From positions 2,418,001 to 2,482,000 of the forward strand of contig NZ_CP107869.1 in the NCBI RefSeq assembly GCF_036013645.1: a DNA stretch of 64,000 nucleotides, written 5' to 3'. The notes under the pieces were generated by a model that was given only the letters and a program-made list of their open reading frames with translations, made no database searches and was not told the origin of the DNA. Each line of letters opens with the position of its first letter. Within the stretch, counting starts at the first letter, position 1. Positions 25,930 through 33,470 of the stretch are shown piece by piece. Position numbers and translations under genes: made by a program. The DNA is from Streptomyces sp. NBC_00490 (GTDB lineage Bacteria; Actinomycetota; Actinomycetes; Streptomycetales; Streptomycetaceae).

Positions 25930-25960
25930 GCGGTACCCGGCGGGTGACGCCGGGCACCGC
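25930..25960. terminator. Bidirectional hairpin between the CGNR gene and a small membrane-protein gene
   Basis: GCGGTaCCCGGCG (25930–25942) pairs with CGCCGGGcACCGC (25948–25960), 12 of 13 positions, loop GGTGA. It lies between convergent genes. Confidence 0.7.
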
Positions 25961-25969
25961 GGGTACGGC

Positions 25970-26122
25970 TCAGAGCAGCAGCAGATCGTGCAGCGCAGCC
26001 ATGAGCAGTAGACACCCGATCACCGCAAGAAAGATCATCAGCGGTGGCTGGGAAAGGGCGAAAAGGCACCCGCGCGGCTCGTCCTGCGGCGGCGCGGCGT
26101 CGCTCTGTGTCGTGTCCAGCAT
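25970..26122 (-). CDS. 50-residue single-pass membrane protein
   Basis: A 51-codon frame from ATG 26122 to TGA 25970. The N-terminal half is polar (MLDTTQSDAAPPQDEPRG); the second half is one hydrophobic helix (PPLMIFLAVIGCLLLMAALH) ending HDLLLL. Polar N-terminus, helix and Leu end look like a genuine small membrane protein rather than chance, and it is bounded by a terminator on its 3' side. Ribosome site weak. Function unknown; Cys at positions 19 and 37 could be lipid- or disulphide-linked, which is speculation. Confidence 0.62.
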   Translation of the reverse strand: MLDTTQSDAAPPQDEPRGCLFALSQPPLMIFLAVIGCLLLMAALHDLLLL

Positions 26123-26277
26123 CTCGCGGGCGATGATGACGCAGTCCGCACCGGTCGGGTGACCAACACGCCAGGACGGAACGGCAGTTCGCCGGATCCC
26201 GTGACGAACGGTTCAAGGCGTGGACGGCTCCGGGACGGATACGGGCCGACTGTGTCGTTTCAGTCCGCCTGCACCTG

Positions 26278-26718
26278 TCATATGCCGTGCTTCTTCAGGA
26301 TGGCCTCGATGTCGCTGAAGTCGTCCCCGGCACCGGCGCGGGGTGCGGCGGCGGGCCGGGGCGCCGGACGGGAGGCCTGGCCCAGCGAGGGTGCCGAGGC
26401 CGCCGGGGCGATCGCCTCGCTCTGCGCGGCCCGGGTCGCCCTGCGCTCCTTGCGGGTACCGCCGCGCCTGCGCTCCACCGCGCGCGTGCTCATGAAGAGC
26501 AGCCAGGAGACACCGAGCACACCGAAGCCGGCCCAGGCCGCCGGGCTGAACGCGGTGTCCGCCACCCACTCGACGACACCGGTCATCACCAGGCCGAGAG
26601 GCACGAGCGAGTAGGCGGCGAGACGGGCGGCGGCGAGGAAGCGCTTGCGGTACGCCGTCACCGCCGCGATGCCCAGGCCGGCCGCGGCGGCGGCGGAACA
26701 GACGGTCTCGGCAATCAT
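26278..26718 (-). CDS. Small membrane protein with acidic C-terminal tail
   Basis: 146 residues. Two hydrophobic parts (MIAETVCSAAAAAGLGIAAV; LVPLGLVMTGVVEWVADTAF and AGFGVLGVSWLLFMSTRAV) precede a basic hinge (ERRRGGTRKERRATRAA), an Ala/Pro linker and a conserved-looking end DDFSDIEAILKKHGI, likely an interaction peptide. The ATG at 26718 has GGAGG six bases upstream, which decides the start against a longer frame. It diverges from the DsbA-like gene across 199 bases. Unknown function; a streptomycete conserved protein. Confidence 0.8.
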   Translation of the reverse strand: MIAETVCSAAAAAGLGIAAVTAYRKRFLAAARLAAYSLVPLGLVMTGVVEWVADTAFSPAAWAGFGVLGVSWLLFMSTRAVERRRGGTRKERRATRAAQSEAIAPAASAPSLGQASRPAPRPAAAPRAGAGDDFSDIEAILKKHGI

Positions 26719-26917
26719 CCGGTCCTCCAGGCAGGGCTCGACAGGGCAGTTCGTCCCTTCCATCCTGCACCGCCCCCACCCCGCGGGGCCATGGTCCGAC
26801 CCGACATCAGGGACATCTCCGGGTCGGATCCTCCGTAGGTGCCGGTCGCGGTGTGGATCCCCCGCGGCGTTCCGGGGCCGATTGGGTCGTCCGGGGTGCG
26901 GCTGGGAGACTGGGGAC

Positions 26918-27442
26918 ATGAGCGACTCCTCCCCCGTGCGTCCCGTCGTCCCCGTGCTCGACGTCTGGTGCGACCTTCAGTGCCCGGACTGCCGCAGCGC
27001 CCTGGAGGACGTCCGGGCCCTGCGTGCGCGCTACGGCGACCGGCTGGAGCTGCGGCTGCGGCACTTCCCGCTGGAGAAGCACAAGCACGCCTTCGCCGCC
27101 GCGCAGGCCGCCGAGGAGGCCGAGGAGCAGGGGAAGGGCTGGGACTACGTCGAGGCCGTGCTCGGCCGGGTCGAGGAACTGGACCGCAGGGGAGAACCCT
27201 TCCTGGTCGAGGCGGCCGGCGAACTGGGGCTGGACGCCGAGGAGTTCGACACCGCGCTGATCGACGGCCGGCACATCCTGATCGTGGACGCCGACCAGGC
27301 CGAGGGCAAGGCGATCGGCGTGACCGGCACCCCGACGTACGTCATCGACGGCGAGCGCCTCGACGGCGGCAAGAGCCAGGAGGGGCTGCGCGAGCGCGTC
27401 GAGGAGATCGCGGACCGGCTGCTCGCCGCGCCGGGTGCCTGA
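26918..27442 (+). CDS. DsbA-family (thioredoxin-fold) protein
   Basis: 174 residues with no signal peptide. The active-site motif CPDC follows an extra Cys (VWCDLQCPDCRSALED) at about residues 20–28, and the cis-Pro loop is GVTGTPTYVIDGERL near 143–155. The spacer is the helical insert of DsbA/FrnE-like proteins. A cytoplasmic thiol oxidoreductase or glutathione-S-transferase-kappa-like role is likely; the partner is unknown. Start 26918 follows GGGAG. It converges on the GNAT gene, leaving only 12 bases between stops. Confidence 0.85.
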   Translation: MSDSSPVRPVVPVLDVWCDLQCPDCRSALEDVRALRARYGDRLELRLRHFPLEKHKHAFAAAQAAEEAEEQGKGWDYVEAVLGRVEELDRRGEPFLVEAAGELGLDAEEFDTALIDGRHILIVDADQAEGKAIGVTGTPTYVIDGERLDGGKSQEGLRERVEEIADRLLAAPGA

Positions 27443-27454
27443 GCCGTCGTACGC

Positions 27455-28279
27455 CTACAACAGCGGCTTGTAGAAGGTGTACTGAGTCGTCTCGTAGCCG
27501 AGTGACTCGTACAGCCGCTCGGCCGGGGTGTTGCCCGCGAAGACGTTCAGACCCAGGGTCCGCTTGCCGAGGGCGTGTGCCTGGGTCTCCGCCAGCAGCA
27601 TGAGGGTGCGGCCGTGTCCGCGGCCGCGGTGGGCCTCGTCCACTTCGACGTCGAAGATGAAGGGCTTGCCGTCGCGCAGGGCGAGCCAGAGGACGCCCAC
27701 GCGGGTGCCCTCGTGCTCCAGGATGCTGAACCGCATGTTCTCGGTGGCGAGACCCTGCGGCAGGAGCGTGTCGTGGTCGCGCTGCGACTTGGCGCGCGCC
27801 TCGGGCTCCGGCACGCCCCGTTCCATCCAGGTGCGCACGTAGTCCTCCGACTCGTGCGCCAGCCAGGCGTCGAAGTCGGCCTCCGTCATGGGGCGGGCCA
27901 GGCTGCCGGCGGGCAGTTCCGGCGGGGTGTCGCCGAGTTGCTTCATCATGCCGCGATTGCGCAGGACGTAGTTCAGCGCCTTGACCAGCCGCAGGGCCGC
28001 CTCGGCGTCCGCCGGTACGCCGGCCTCGATCTGGCGGCAGCCCCAGCCGCGCGCGACCTCCTCGGCGGCGAGCGCGGCCACCGTGCCCCGGCCGCGCCGC
28101 CGGTCGGGCTCCTCGATCCGCAGATCGTGGATGCGAGCCGCCGAGTCGCCGAACGAGGGGGACGTGCCGAGGTGTATCGCCCCGACGGGGCGGCTGTTCA
28201 CGCATACCTGGTAGCGGCGTGAACGCGTGCCGTCGGCATGATGCTGGAGCGGCTCGGTCGGCCGCAGGGTCGTGGTCAT
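27455..28279 (-). CDS. Tandem GNAT acetyltransferase
   Basis: 274 residues with two GNAT domains. The first, about 20–115, has a degenerate acetyl-CoA loop (EEPDRRRGRGTVAALAAEE). The second, about 130–274, has the full motif VDEAHRGRGHGRTLMLLAE and the end LGLNVFAGNTPAERLYESLG. MshD (mycothiol synthase) also has two GNAT domains, but the motifs here are not specific enough to claim that. Acceptor substrate unknown. Start 28279 (MTTTLRPTEP) lacks a strong ribosome site. It is the downstream neighbour of the aminodeoxychorismate lyase gene on the same strand. Confidence 0.82.
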   Translation of the reverse strand: MTTTLRPTEPLQHHADGTRSRRYQVCVNSRPVGAIHLGTSPSFGDSAARIHDLRIEEPDRRRGRGTVAALAAEEVARGWGCRQIEAGVPADAEAALRLVKALNYVLRNRGMMKQLGDTPPELPAGSLARPMTEADFDAWLAHESEDYVRTWMERGVPEPEARAKSQRDHDTLLPQGLATENMRFSILEHEGTRVGVLWLALRDGKPFIFDVEVDEAHRGRGHGRTLMLLAETQAHALGKRTLGLNVFAGNTPAERLYESLGYETTQYTFYKPLL

Positions 28280-28332
28280 CACGGGTGTTCTACCCGCCGC
28301 GCCCCGCCGCGTCAGCCCAATTTCGAGGGGTT

Positions 28333-29154
28333 TTACGGATCGAGGTCGTTCCCGGCCCGCTCGTCGAAGATCCGCATGGCCTTGGCGGTGACCGGACCCG
28401 GGGTGCCCGGCAGCTCCCGGTCGTCGACCAGGTGGACGGCCTGTACGTCCCGCAGTGTGGAGGTGAGGAAGACCTCGTCGGCCCGCTCCAGGACGTCCAG
28501 CGGCAGGTCGGTCTCCTTGGCGCCGGTCCATTCGACCGTCAGCGCGCGTGTGATGCCCGCGAGACAGCCGGAGGAGACCGGCGGGGTGTGGAGCTCACCG
28601 TCGAGGACGACGAAGACGTTCGACCCGGTGCCCTCGCACAGCTGCCCGACCGTGTTGGCGAACAGTGCCTCGGAGGCGCCGTGCTCGCGGGCCCGGGCGA
28701 GGGCCACGACGTTCTCGGCGTACGAGGTGGTCTTGAGTCCGGCGAGGGCGCCGCGTTCGTTGCGGGTCCAGGGGACCGTGATCACGGAGGTGGAGTCGGG
28801 GCGGCGGGTGGTCTCGCCGAGGGCGACGACCAGGGTGGGGCCGTGCTCGCCGCGGTCGGAGCCGAGGGGGCCGTGGCCACCGGTGTAGGTGATGCGGAGC
28901 CGGCCGAGCGGCATCGGGTTGGCCTCGATGACGGCCGCGCAGCCGCGGCGCACCTCGTCGAGGTCGGGGTCGGGCAGGCCGAGGCCGCGTGCGGAGCGGG
29001 TCAGCCGGTCGAGGTGCCGGGTGAGCGCGAACGGCTCGCCGTCCACCGCCTTCACCGTCTCGAAGATGCCGTCGCCCACGGTCAGCCCGTGGTCGAAGAC
29101 GGAGACACGGGCGGACTCGATGTCCTGCAGCCCGCCGTCGAGCCAGATCTTCAC
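28333..29154 (-). CDS. Aminodeoxychorismate lyase-like PLP enzyme (class IV aminotransferase fold)
   Basis: 273 residues. The class IV pattern is intact: the loop SVFDHGLTVGDGIFETVK near residue 18–35, the PLP lysine in AGLKTTSYAENVVALARA near 145, and EALFANTVGQLCEGTGSNVF. Encoded with a PabB-type chorismate enzyme and overlapping it by GTGA at 29151–29154, it most likely eliminates pyruvate from aminodeoxychorismate to give p-aminobenzoate for folate (or a pathway precursor). A branched-chain or D-amino acid aminotransferase is the alternative within the fold. GTG start at 29154. Confidence 0.87.
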   Translation of the reverse strand: MKIWLDGGLQDIESARVSVFDHGLTVGDGIFETVKAVDGEPFALTRHLDRLTRSARGLGLPDPDLDEVRRGCAAVIEANPMPLGRLRITYTGGHGPLGSDRGEHGPTLVVALGETTRRPDSTSVITVPWTRNERGALAGLKTTSYAENVVALARAREHGASEALFANTVGQLCEGTGSNVFVVLDGELHTPPVSSGCLAGITRALTVEWTGAKETDLPLDVLERADEVFLTSTLRDVQAVHLVDDRELPGTPGPVTAKAMRIFDERAGNDLDP

Positions 29155-30194
29155 CTGATGGTCCCTTCGCTCACCTCGTACGTACCCGACGCTACCGCGA
29201 GCAGCCGGGCCGCCTTCAGCTCGGTCTCCCGCCACTCCCCCTCGGGGTCCGACCCCCAGGTGATGCCGGCGCCGGTGCCGAACCGCAGCACGCCTTCCGC
29301 GCGGTCGATCCAGAAGGTGCGGATGCCGACGGCCAGCTCGCCGGTGCCCCGGTCGGCGTCGACCCAGCCGATGCCTCCGCAGTACGGGCCGCGCGGTGCC
29401 GTCTCCAGGGCGTCGATGATCCGCAGGGCACTGGACTTGGGGGCGCCGGTGACGGAGCCGGGCGGGAAGGCGGCGTCGAGCAGTTCGGGCCAGCCGGCGC
29501 CCTCGCGCAGTTCGCCGCGGACCGTGGAGACGAGGTGGACGAGGCCCGGGTGCTTCTCGACCGCGCACAGGTCGGGGACGCTGACACTGCCGGTGGCGCA
29601 GACCCGCCCGATGTCGTTGCGGACCAGGTCCACGATCATGACGTTCTCGGCGTAGTCCTTCTCCAGGAGGTCCGCCTCGGTGCGCCCGGTGCCCTTGATC
29701 GGGCCGGACTCGACGATCCGGCCGTCGCGGCGCAGGAACAGCTCGGGGGAGGCGGTGGCTATCTCCACGCCGTGCTCGGGCAGCCGGATCGTTCCTGCGT
29801 ACGGTGCCGGGTTGCCGCGGGCCAGCAGCGCGGTCAGCGCGTCCACGTCGGCGTCGGGCGCGGCCGGCGCGCTCAGCACCCGGCAGAGGTTGGCCTGGTA
29901 GACCTCGCCGGCCGCGATGTGCTCGCGGATCCGGCGGACGCCCGCCGTGTATCCGGCGCGGTCCAGGGAGGACGTCCAGTCGCCGGCCGCCGGTCCGTGC
30001 CACGCCCCCGGCACCGGGGCGGGCACCTGCTCCTGTCGTACGTCCTGGAAGCGGGCGCAGGTCAGACGGCCCTCGAAGTCGGCGCAGACGGCCCAGAAGC
30101 CGCTGGAGTCCAGGGCCGCGGGGTCACTGGTGACATCGAGGAGTCCGGTGGCCGTGCGGCCGCCGAAGCGGGCGAGAGGGGCGAGGTCGAGCAC
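29151..30194 (-). CDS. Aminodeoxychorismate synthase component I (PabB-like)
   Basis: 347 residues, the chorismate-binding domain without the full N-terminal TrpE-like part. The PIKGTGRTEADLLEKDYAEN block carries the Lys of PIKGT that distinguishes PabB from TrpE (PIAGT); LVRNDIGRV and GSVTGAPKSSALRIID follow. It aminates chorismate using ammonia from a glutaminase (PabA/TrpG) that is not encoded here. The GTG start at 30194 has no clear ribosome site and lies 177 bases from the divergent tRNA operon. It is translationally coupled with the downstream lyase. Confidence 0.88.
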   Translation of the reverse strand: MLDLAPLARFGGRTATGLLDVTSDPAALDSSGFWAVCADFEGRLTCARFQDVRQEQVPAPVPGAWHGPAAGDWTSSLDRAGYTAGVRRIREHIAAGEVYQANLCRVLSAPAAPDADVDALTALLARGNPAPYAGTIRLPEHGVEIATASPELFLRRDGRIVESGPIKGTGRTEADLLEKDYAENVMIVDLVRNDIGRVCATGSVSVPDLCAVEKHPGLVHLVSTVRGELREGAGWPELLDAAFPPGSVTGAPKSSALRIIDALETAPRGPYCGGIGWVDADRGTGELAVGIRTFWIDRAEGVLRFGTGAGITWGSDPEGEWRETELKAARLLAVASGTYEVSEGTIR

Positions 30195-30302
30195 GCGTCG
30201 AGTCTATGGCGGGTGTCCTGCGGGTGACCTGGTCATGTCCCTTCGGAGCCTGTGACCAGGTGCGCGAGCGGGTGCAGCGCAGCACGCTGCACAAACGCGT
30301 TT

Positions 30303-30330
30303 TTGTGCTGGCCCCGGAATCCGCTAGAGT
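30303..30330 (+). promoter_or_regulatory. Promoter of the tRNA operon
   Basis: TTGTGC (30303–30308) and TAGAGT (30325–30330) are spaced by 16 bases and lie about 40 bases before the first tRNA. The pair resembles the vegetative sigma (HrdB) consensus TTGAC(A)/TAGAGT-type seen before streptomycete tRNA genes. Confidence 0.62.
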
Positions 30331-30371
30331 TCAACACGTCGCCGGGACGCGTGAGCGGATCGGAAAGACAG

Positions 30372-30444
30372 GCGAACGTAGCTCAGTTGGTAGAGCGCAA
30401 CCTTGCCAAGGTTGAGGTCGCGAGTTCGAACCTCGTCGTTCGCT
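30372..30444 (+). tRNA. tRNA-Gly (GCC)
   Basis: 73 bases: acceptor GCGAACG/CGTTCGC, anticodon stem CAACC/GGTTG with loop TTGCCAA (anticodon GCC), T-arm GAGTTCGAACCTC, discriminator T. First gene of a five-tRNA operon; CCA not encoded. Confidence 0.95.
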
Positions 30445-30483
30445 CGAAAGAGCAAGGGGATCTTCCCGACCCCCTACACTCCT

Positions 30484-30554
30484 GGTGGAGTGGCCGAGAG
30501 GCGAGGCAACGGCCTGCAAAGCCGTCTACACGGGTTCAAATCCCGTCTCCACCT
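30484..30554 (+). tRNA. tRNA-Cys (GCA)
   Basis: 71 bases: acceptor GGTGGAG/CTCCACC, loop CTGCAAA in stem ACGGC/GCCGT (anticodon GCA), T-arm CGGGTTCAAATCCCG, discriminator T followed by an encoded CCA (30555–30557). Second gene of the operon. Confidence 0.95.
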
Positions 30555-30558
30555 CCAA

Positions 30559-30630
30559 GGACGATTAGCTCAGCGGGAGAGCGCTTCCCTGACACGGAAG
30601 AGGTCACTGGTTCAATCCCAGTATCGTCCA
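30559..30630 (+). tRNA. tRNA-Val (GAC), copy 1
   Basis: 72 bases: acceptor GGACGAT/ATCGTCC, stem CTTCC/GGAAG with loop CTGACAC (anticodon GAC), T-arm GGTTCAATCC, discriminator A. It begins one base after the CCA of tRNA-Cys. Confidence 0.95.
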
Positions 30631-30666
30631 CTGGATCTTCCAGCTCCTACGGCAAGGTCCGAACCC

Positions 30667-30738
30667 GCGCGATTAGCTCAGCGGGAGAGCGCTTCCCTGA
30701 CACGGAAGAGGTCACTGGTTCAATCCCAGTATCGCGCA
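30667..30738 (+). tRNA. tRNA-Val (GAC), copy 2 with altered acceptor stem
   Basis: 72 bases, same body as copy 1, but the acceptor is GCGCGAT/ATCGCGC in place of GGACGAT/ATCGTCC, with compensating changes on both strands so that pairing is kept. Anticodon GAC. Confidence 0.94.
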
Positions 30739-30767
30739 CGCAGCCCCTCTCACGGGGTGGCTGACCT

Positions 30768-30839
30768 GGACGATTAGCTCAGCGGGAGAGCGCTTCCCTG
30801 ACACGGAAGAGGTCACTGGTTCAATCCCAGTATCGTCCA
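30768..30839 (+). tRNA. tRNA-Val (GAC), copy 3
   Basis: 72 bases, identical to copy 1 (acceptor GGACGAT/ATCGTCC, anticodon GAC, discriminator A). Last gene of the operon; a strong terminator follows seven bases later. Confidence 0.95.
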
Positions 30840-30845
30840 CGCACC

Positions 30846-30875
30846 GAAGCCCCCGGCCCTGCGGCCGGGGGCTTC
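30846..30875 (+). terminator. Terminator of the tRNA operon
   Basis: GAAGCCCCCGGCC / CTGC / GGCCGGGGGCTTC is a perfect 13-bp stem with a tetraloop, followed by TTCGTGT. It could also serve the convergent zinc-ribbon gene. Confidence 0.93.
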
Positions 30876-30892
30876 TTCGTGTCTGCCGGCTG

Positions 30893-31195
30893 TCAGCTGG
30901 AGAACAGCATGTGCCCGAAGCTCTTGTGACGCTTGTGGCCGTAGTGGCCACCGTGACCGCCGTGCTGCGGGGCGCCCCAGGCGGGAGCCATGGGGGCCGC
31001 GGGCGCCGCCGGGTAGGCCTGCGGGGCGGCCGGGGGCGGCGGCGGGGCGGGCTGGGTCCACTGGGTCTCCAGACGGGTCAGCGCCTCCAGCTCGCCGTAG
31101 TCGAGAAAGATCCCGCGGCAGCCGCTGCACTGCTCGATCTGAACACCGTTGCGGTTGTACGTGTGCATGGGCGCGTGACACTTCGGACACTGCAT
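30893..31195 (-). CDS. Zinc-ribbon (TFIIB-type) small protein
   Basis: 100 residues. MQCPKCHAPMHTYNRNGVQI, then EQCSGCRGIFLDYGELEALT, gives two CxxC pairs of the zf-TFIIB (PF13453-type) zinc ribbon. A Pro/Ala linker follows, and the tail is rich in His and Gly (QHGGHGGHYGHKRHKSFGHM), which could also bind metal. Start 31195 has GAGGAG upstream. Probably DNA, RNA or protein binding; partner unknown. It is convergent with the tRNA operon and downstream of the phosphotransferase gene. Confidence 0.88.
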   Translation of the reverse strand: MQCPKCHAPMHTYNRNGVQIEQCSGCRGIFLDYGELEALTRLETQWTQPAPPPPPAAPQAYPAAPAAPMAPAWGAPQHGGHGGHYGHKRHKSFGHMLFSS

Positions 31196-31275
31196 CGTCG
31201 GCTCAACTCCTCGCCGGTTGGTCCTGCTTCGCGTTACGCCAGGACAGACACTGTCCGGCTCCGGTCGGTTGCACC

Positions 31276-32220
31276 CTACTTCGCGTCGGTGCGGGTCAAC
31301 TCGGGTGGGGCGGAACCCATTCGTGCGCAGGCGTCGACAACGAGCTGCTCGACCTCGTCCAGGCAGCGGTTCGCCGCGGCGGCCTTCGCCAGGGCGCGGG
31401 CCGCGGTCTGCACGGTGAGGGCGCGGGCCGCGACGTCCAGGGCGGGCCAGGGGTCGCCGTCCGCGGGGACGGCCGGGCCGCCCGCCGCGCGATAGGCGTC
31501 GAGGAAGCGGTTCCACTCGTCGGGGTGGAGGAGGCCGCAGGCGTACCAGGCGGCCGGGCGGGCGAGGTCCCAGGCGGGGACGCCCCGTCCTAGGTCGTCC
31601 ACGTCGATGAGGCGCCAGGGGCCGTCGGAGGCGGGGTGGCGGACGAGCTGGCCGAGGTGGAGGTCGCCGTGGCACAGGGTGTGGGTGTCCGGCATGGGGG
31701 TCTCGGCGCGGGCCCAGGCGGGGAGGGCGGACCAGGCGGCGAGGACGGGGCGTACGAGGGGTTCGGGGGCGGCGGGTGCGGCGCGGAGGCGGGCGATGGA
31801 CTGGGCCGCCTTGGCGGGGCCGCGCATGAGGGGGGTGCCGGGTGGGGCGGGGGTGCGGTGGAGGTGGGCGAGGAGGGTTGCCGCCTCCTCCCAGGGGGCC
31901 TTGTCCGGGGTGTCCGGGTCCACGGGGGTGCCGTAGGGCCAGAACGTGACCAGGCGGCCGTGCAGGGGGACCGGAGTCGGGGTGAGTGGGGGGAGGAGGA
32001 CGTCGGGGAGGGTGGTCGCCGTGGTGAGGCGGGAGGTCAGTTCGGTGGGGGGTGTGTTCGGGGCGTGGGCCTTGGCGACGGTGTCGGCGTGGCGGACGAC
32101 TGTGGCGTCGGGGCGGTCGGCCAGTACGCGGGTTGCTCCGCAGGGGCAGGGGGTGGTGTGGGAGTGGGCCCTGGCCTTGACTCGGGCGGTGAGCTCGGAG
32201 AGCAAGGGGGTGGTGGTCAC
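31276..32220 (-). CDS. Aminoglycoside phosphotransferase-fold kinase (APH family)
   Basis: 314 residues. The Brenner/catalytic loop is LCHGDLHLGQLVRHP (about 188–202) and the metal-binding site is LIDVDDLGRGVPAWDLARPA (about 212–231), both standard for the APH/choline-kinase fold. The N-terminal lobe is short and the protein is unlikely to be an antibiotic-resistance enzyme on this evidence; small-molecule kinases share the motifs. The GTG at 32220 is chosen for the GGGAG upstream; the open frame continues to 33357 through the repeat array, which is not coding. Downstream is the zinc-ribbon gene, 80 bases away. Confidence 0.82.
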   Translation of the reverse strand: MTTTPLLSELTARVKARAHSHTTPCPCGATRVLADRPDATVVRHADTVAKAHAPNTPPTELTSRLTTATTLPDVLLPPLTPTPVPLHGRLVTFWPYGTPVDPDTPDKAPWEEAATLLAHLHRTPAPPGTPLMRGPAKAAQSIARLRAAPAAPEPLVRPVLAAWSALPAWARAETPMPDTHTLCHGDLHLGQLVRHPASDGPWRLIDVDDLGRGVPAWDLARPAAWYACGLLHPDEWNRFLDAYRAAGGPAVPADGDPWPALDVAARALTVQTAARALAKAAAANRCLDEVEQLVVDACARMGSAPPELTRTDAK

Positions 32221-32370
32221 GGGGCTCCCTGCGGTGCGTTGTCTGGTCGTGAGGGTACGGGGAGAGTGGCCGTCAGGTGCTCGGTGTTGTGGCTGGGCTC
32301 GGGCTGTTCTCGCCCCCGCCGCCCCTGCCCGTCCCATCCTCCAGGGGCGCTGCCCCTTCGACCCCGGCCC

Positions 32371-32389
32371 CTGGGGGCTCCGCCCCCAG
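32371..32389. repeat. GC-rich inverted repeat preceding the tandem array
   Basis: CTGGGGGC / TCC / GCCCCCAG is a perfect 8-bp stem (32371–32389) next to a second inverted pair around 32343–32358. Such elements are common in streptomycete intergenic DNA. It opens the non-coding stretch 32221–33038. Confidence 0.6.
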
Positions 32390-32417
32390 ACCCCCATCGG
32401 CCCTGAAGGGGCCTCGT

Positions 32418-32905
32418 CCTCAAACGCCGGACGGGCTGAGATTGCCTGGACCGGCGTCGAGAGACGGAGCCCTCTCCGGGTGGGTGGGGGCTCGGGACGG
32501 CAGACCCTCGGCCTCCAACACCGGACTGCTGAGATTGCCTGCGCCGACCTCGAGAGGCGCAGCCCCTCCGGGTGGGAGGGGGCTCGGGACGGCAGACCCT
32601 CGGCCTCCAACTCCGGACTGCTGACATTGCCTGCACCGACCTCGAGAGGCGCAGCCCCCTCCGGGTGGGAGGGGGCTCGGGACGGCAGACCCTCGGCCTC
32701 CAACTCCGGACTGCTGACATTGCCTGCGCCGGCCTCGAGAGGCGCAGCCCCCTCCGGGTGGGTGGGGGATCGGGACGGCAGGCTCACGTCCTCGAACACC
32801 GGACGGGCTGTAAGACACGCACCGGCGGCTCGGGACGGCAGGTCATCGTCCGCAGATGCCGGACGGGCTGAAAGACGGCAGACCCCGGCCTCGGACGGCC
32901 AAAGG
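32418..32905. repeat. Tandem repeat array, unit about 93 bp, 4 full and 2 degenerate copies
   Basis: Units begin CCTC(C/A)AAC(A/T/G)CCGGAC at 32418, 32512, 32604, 32697 and 32790, with a shortened unit at 32850. Copies 2–4 are nearly identical. Each full unit holds two inverted repeats: CTGCGCC…GGCGCAG around the CTCGAG core, and AGCCCCCTCC…GGGAGGGGGCT. Frames stay open on both strands through the array, but the spacing (94, 92, 93, 93, 60) is not a constant multiple of three, so it is probably not coding. It fills the gap between the APH gene and a small membrane protein. Confidence 0.85.
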
Positions 32906-32917
32906 TGCGGGCACAGC

Positions 32918-32954
32918 AATGCCGGCGCAGCTCCCCAGCTGCGCCGGCATTTTT
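32918..32954 (+). terminator. Strong intrinsic terminator after the repeat array
   Basis: AATGCCGGCGCAGCT / CCCC / AGCTGCGCCGGCATT is a perfect 15-bp stem followed by a T-run (TTTTT from 32950) on the plus strand. No plus-strand protein gene precedes it. On the minus strand it could end the small gene at 33039–33236, but there no U-tract follows. Confidence 0.85.
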
Positions 32955-33038
32955 GCCGTCCGCCGCACCCCCGTCCCCACGGGGTTTCATGGGTGGATGT
33001 CCCCGCCCGGACCGCTCTTCCGGGCCTGGGGTCGCCGC

Positions 33039-33236
33039 TCAGCGCCCCAGCATCACTCCCACGGACGACGCTTGTGTGGCCACTGTCTCCCAGCCGTCGA
33101 AGACGAGGAGGAGCAGGGCCGCCAGGGGAAGGGCCATGAGTGTCGCCACCAAGGGGTGGCGACGGCCCTGTCGGCGGGGGTGGAGCGCGGTGCGCTCCTT
33201 GGTGCGGATCATCGTCCGCGGTGCCGTGTGGGCCAT
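33039..33236 (-). CDS. Small single-pass membrane protein
   Basis: 65 residues: a basic N-terminus (MAHTAPRTMIRTKERTALHP, then RRQGRRHP) and one helix (LVATLMALPLAALLLLVFDG), ending TQASSVGVMLGR. By charge the N-terminus is cytoplasmic. The ATG at 33236 has GGAGAG five bases before it, which supports translation. The frame extends upstream without a ribosome site. It faces the repeat array on its 3' side. No known family. Confidence 0.72.
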   Translation of the reverse strand: MAHTAPRTMIRTKERTALHPRRQGRRHPLVATLMALPLAALLLLVFDGWETVATQASSVGVMLGR

Positions 33237-33403
33237 GGTCCCTCTCCTGACCTGTCTGTGTTGTCTTTGGCAGCGGCGGGTGTCTGACCTCGGGGGACGA
33301 GTGCTGCACCCGCCGCTTGACCTCAAATCTAGGCGGGCGGCGCCCGCCGCACGTCATGCCCTCGTACCGATTGGCGGGCCTCCCGGAGGATGAGCCGTGA
33401 CCT

Positions 33404-33417
33404 GGGGAGTACTCCCC
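33404..33417. other. Perfect 14-bp palindrome GGGGAGTACTCCCC
   Basis: A perfect inverted repeat in the gap between the small genes at 33039–33236 and 33471–33710. It may be part of a terminator for the latter, or a protein-binding site. Confidence 0.4.
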
Positions 33418-33470
33418 TGGGTGGAGACGAGGGCCTAGGTCTCCGGGTCTTCCCGGAGGGGGTGACCGGT

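Noticed and set aside
32420..32871. Repeat-containing protein genes on either strand of the array
   Set aside because: Unit lengths (94, 92, 93, 93, 60) do not hold a frame and no ribosome site is seen; non-coding repeat preferred.
32220..33357. N-terminal extension of the APH-type protein through the repeat array
   Set aside because: The added part is the translated tandem repeat; a GTG with GGGAG at 32220 gives the normal protein length.
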